In this document: piece by piece, positions 5,720 through 6,522 of the stretch
Position numbering within the stretch: the stretch's first letter is position 1
Layout of the letters: every line of letters begins with the position of its first letter
Origin: Alphaproteobacteria bacterium
GTDB taxonomy: Bacteria > Pseudomonadota > Alphaproteobacteria > RF32 > CAG-239
DNA: 6,522 nt
NCBI GenBank assembly: GCA_024408895.1
Contig: JAKSUO010000069.1
Location: 1 to 6,522, forward strand
Direction: 5' to 3'
Position numbers and translations under genes: made by a program
Notes under the pieces: model-generated
Databases searched by the model: none
Seen by the model: only the letters and a program-made list of their open reading frames with translations
Told to the model about the DNA's origin: nothing

Positions 5720-6522
5720 GTGCAAAAAACTTTGAAAAATAGTGTGGAAATTAATGGAATCGGTTTGCACAGCGGCTGCAAAAGCCAAATTGTGCTGCAT
5801 CCGGCAGAAGGAAACAGCGGTATTGTGTTTGTCCGTTCCGATGTCAAAGGCGCTAAGGAAGTGCCGGCATTGTATTCAAGCGTTGCCGATACAAGAAATT
5901 GCACTTGTCTGGCAGATGATTCCGGCAATATTGTCAGCACAATAGAACATATTATGGCAGCGCTGTATGCTTTAGATATAGATAATCTTCGCATAGAAGT
6001 TAATAATCCGGAAATGCCGATTATGGACGGTAGCGCACTTGCATTTTGGGATATTCTTAAAAATCAACAGCTTGAAGAGCAAAAAGCAAGGCGAAAATTT
6101 TTGAAAGTTAAAAAAACTGTACGATTTGAAGATGATAAAGGCAATTATATCAGCTTGCAACCGGCCAATCAATTGAGCGTCCATTTTGTGATAGATTTCC
6201 CTTCAAAAATAGTCGGACACCAAGAATTTGATGACGTTATTAATAAAGAAAATTTTGTAAATAAGATTGCACCGGCCAGAACGTTTTGTGAAAAATATCA
6301 GATTGATTATCTTCGTTCCGTCGGTTTAATTAAGGGAGGCAGTCTGGATAATGCCGTTGTTCTGGATGGCGAAACAATACTTAATGAAGGCGGTTTTAGA
6401 GTTTTGAATGAATGTGTAAATCATAAAACTTTGGATTGTGTTGGCGATATGTTCACATCCGGATACCGTTTATTGGCTAAAATAGATGCCTTTCATACAG
6501 GACACTTCCATAATAATGAGGT
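5720..6522 (+). CDS. lpxC: UDP-3-O-acyl-N-acetylglucosamine deacetylase LpxC (3' end cut by window)
   Basis: LpxC is the zinc-dependent cytoplasmic deacetylase that commits UDP-3-O-acyl-GlcNAc to lipid A synthesis. The window holds 267 codons of an expected 300 or so; the frame is open at the right edge, so the truncation is only the window boundary. The frame reads QKTLKNSVEINGIGLHSG at the start, then STIEHIMAAL (73-82), MDGSALAFW (102-110), APARTF (184-189), GLIKGGSLDNAVVLDG (202-217) and NHKTLDCVGDM (234-244), and reaches HTGHFHNN (259-266). By alignment with the known enzyme, the zinc ligands are His77, His235 and Asp239, and the catalytic residues are Glu76 and His262; all are present, so the enzyme looks active. 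It begins with GTG 23 nt after rnpB. In many alphaproteobacteria lpxC lies near ftsZ, so an rnpB neighbour is a different context. Confidence 0.96.
   Translation, partial: MQKTLKNSVEINGIGLHSGCKSQIVLHPAEGNSGIVFVRSDVKGAKEVPALYSSVADTRNCTCLADDSGNIVSTIEHIMAALYALDIDNLRIEVNNPEMPIMDGSALAFWDILKNQQLEEQKARRKFLKVKKTVRFEDDKGNYISLQPANQLSVHFVIDFPSKIVGHQEFDDVINKENFVNKIAPARTFCEKYQIDYLRSVGLIKGGSLDNAVVLDGETILNEGGFRVLNECVNHKTLDCVGDMFTSGYRLLAKIDAFHTGHFHNNE

Noticed and set aside
1..6522. Mobile element, CRISPR array, tRNA or defence cassette
   Set aside because: I found no transposase or recombinase motifs, no regularly spaced direct repeats and no tRNA-like cloverleaf; all large stretches are accounted for by housekeeping genes or rnpB.

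Overview
The window is ordinary chromosomal housekeeping DNA, mostly cell-envelope genes, from an AT-rich Gram-negative bacterium. Lipid A synthesis (LpxC), a BamB-like lipoprotein and a signal-peptide beta-barrel protein show an outer membrane. An alphaproteobacterium is the best guess. The basis is the bamB-der gene pair, the NKxE form of the first Der G4 motif, and an RNase P RNA with an alphaproteobacterial-looking core and an extra 3' hairpin. The low GC content suggests a host-associated or gut lineage, but nothing here fixes the genus.

Layout. Bases 2-2736 (+) hold bamB and der, separated by 8 bp, with the der Shine-Dalgarno overlapping the bamB stop. A strong bidirectional terminator at 2719-2750 has the der stop codon in its loop and also ends the convergent leftward unit. 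That leftward unit (-) runs from an OmpA-like/opacity-type outer-membrane beta-barrel (5165-4554), through a hairpin (4509-4538), to glmM (4490-3141) and, 15 bp further on, an unrecognised three-helix membrane protein (3125-2763). A divergent intergenic region (5166-5291) carries a plausible rnpB promoter. rnpB, the class A RNase P RNA, occupies about 5292-5696 (+). lpxC starts with GTG at 5720, only 23 nt after the rnpB P1 stem closes, and is cut by the window end.

How the genes relate. GlmM makes glucosamine-1-phosphate, the precursor of UDP-GlcNAc. UDP-GlcNAc feeds peptidoglycan and, after acylation by LpxA, is the source of the LpxC substrate. BamB helps the Bam complex insert barrels such as the 203-residue protein encoded here. 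Der is a ribosome-assembly GTPase and RNase P matures tRNA 5' ends, so the window mixes envelope and translation functions. I see no mobile element, CRISPR array, tRNA, phage gene or defence-like cassette, and no convincing new system. The points worth a second look are the rnpB-lpxC junction with no visible terminator, the missing G3 glycine in the first Der G domain, the hairpin directly before the glmM ribosome-binding site, and the unknown membrane protein after glmM.
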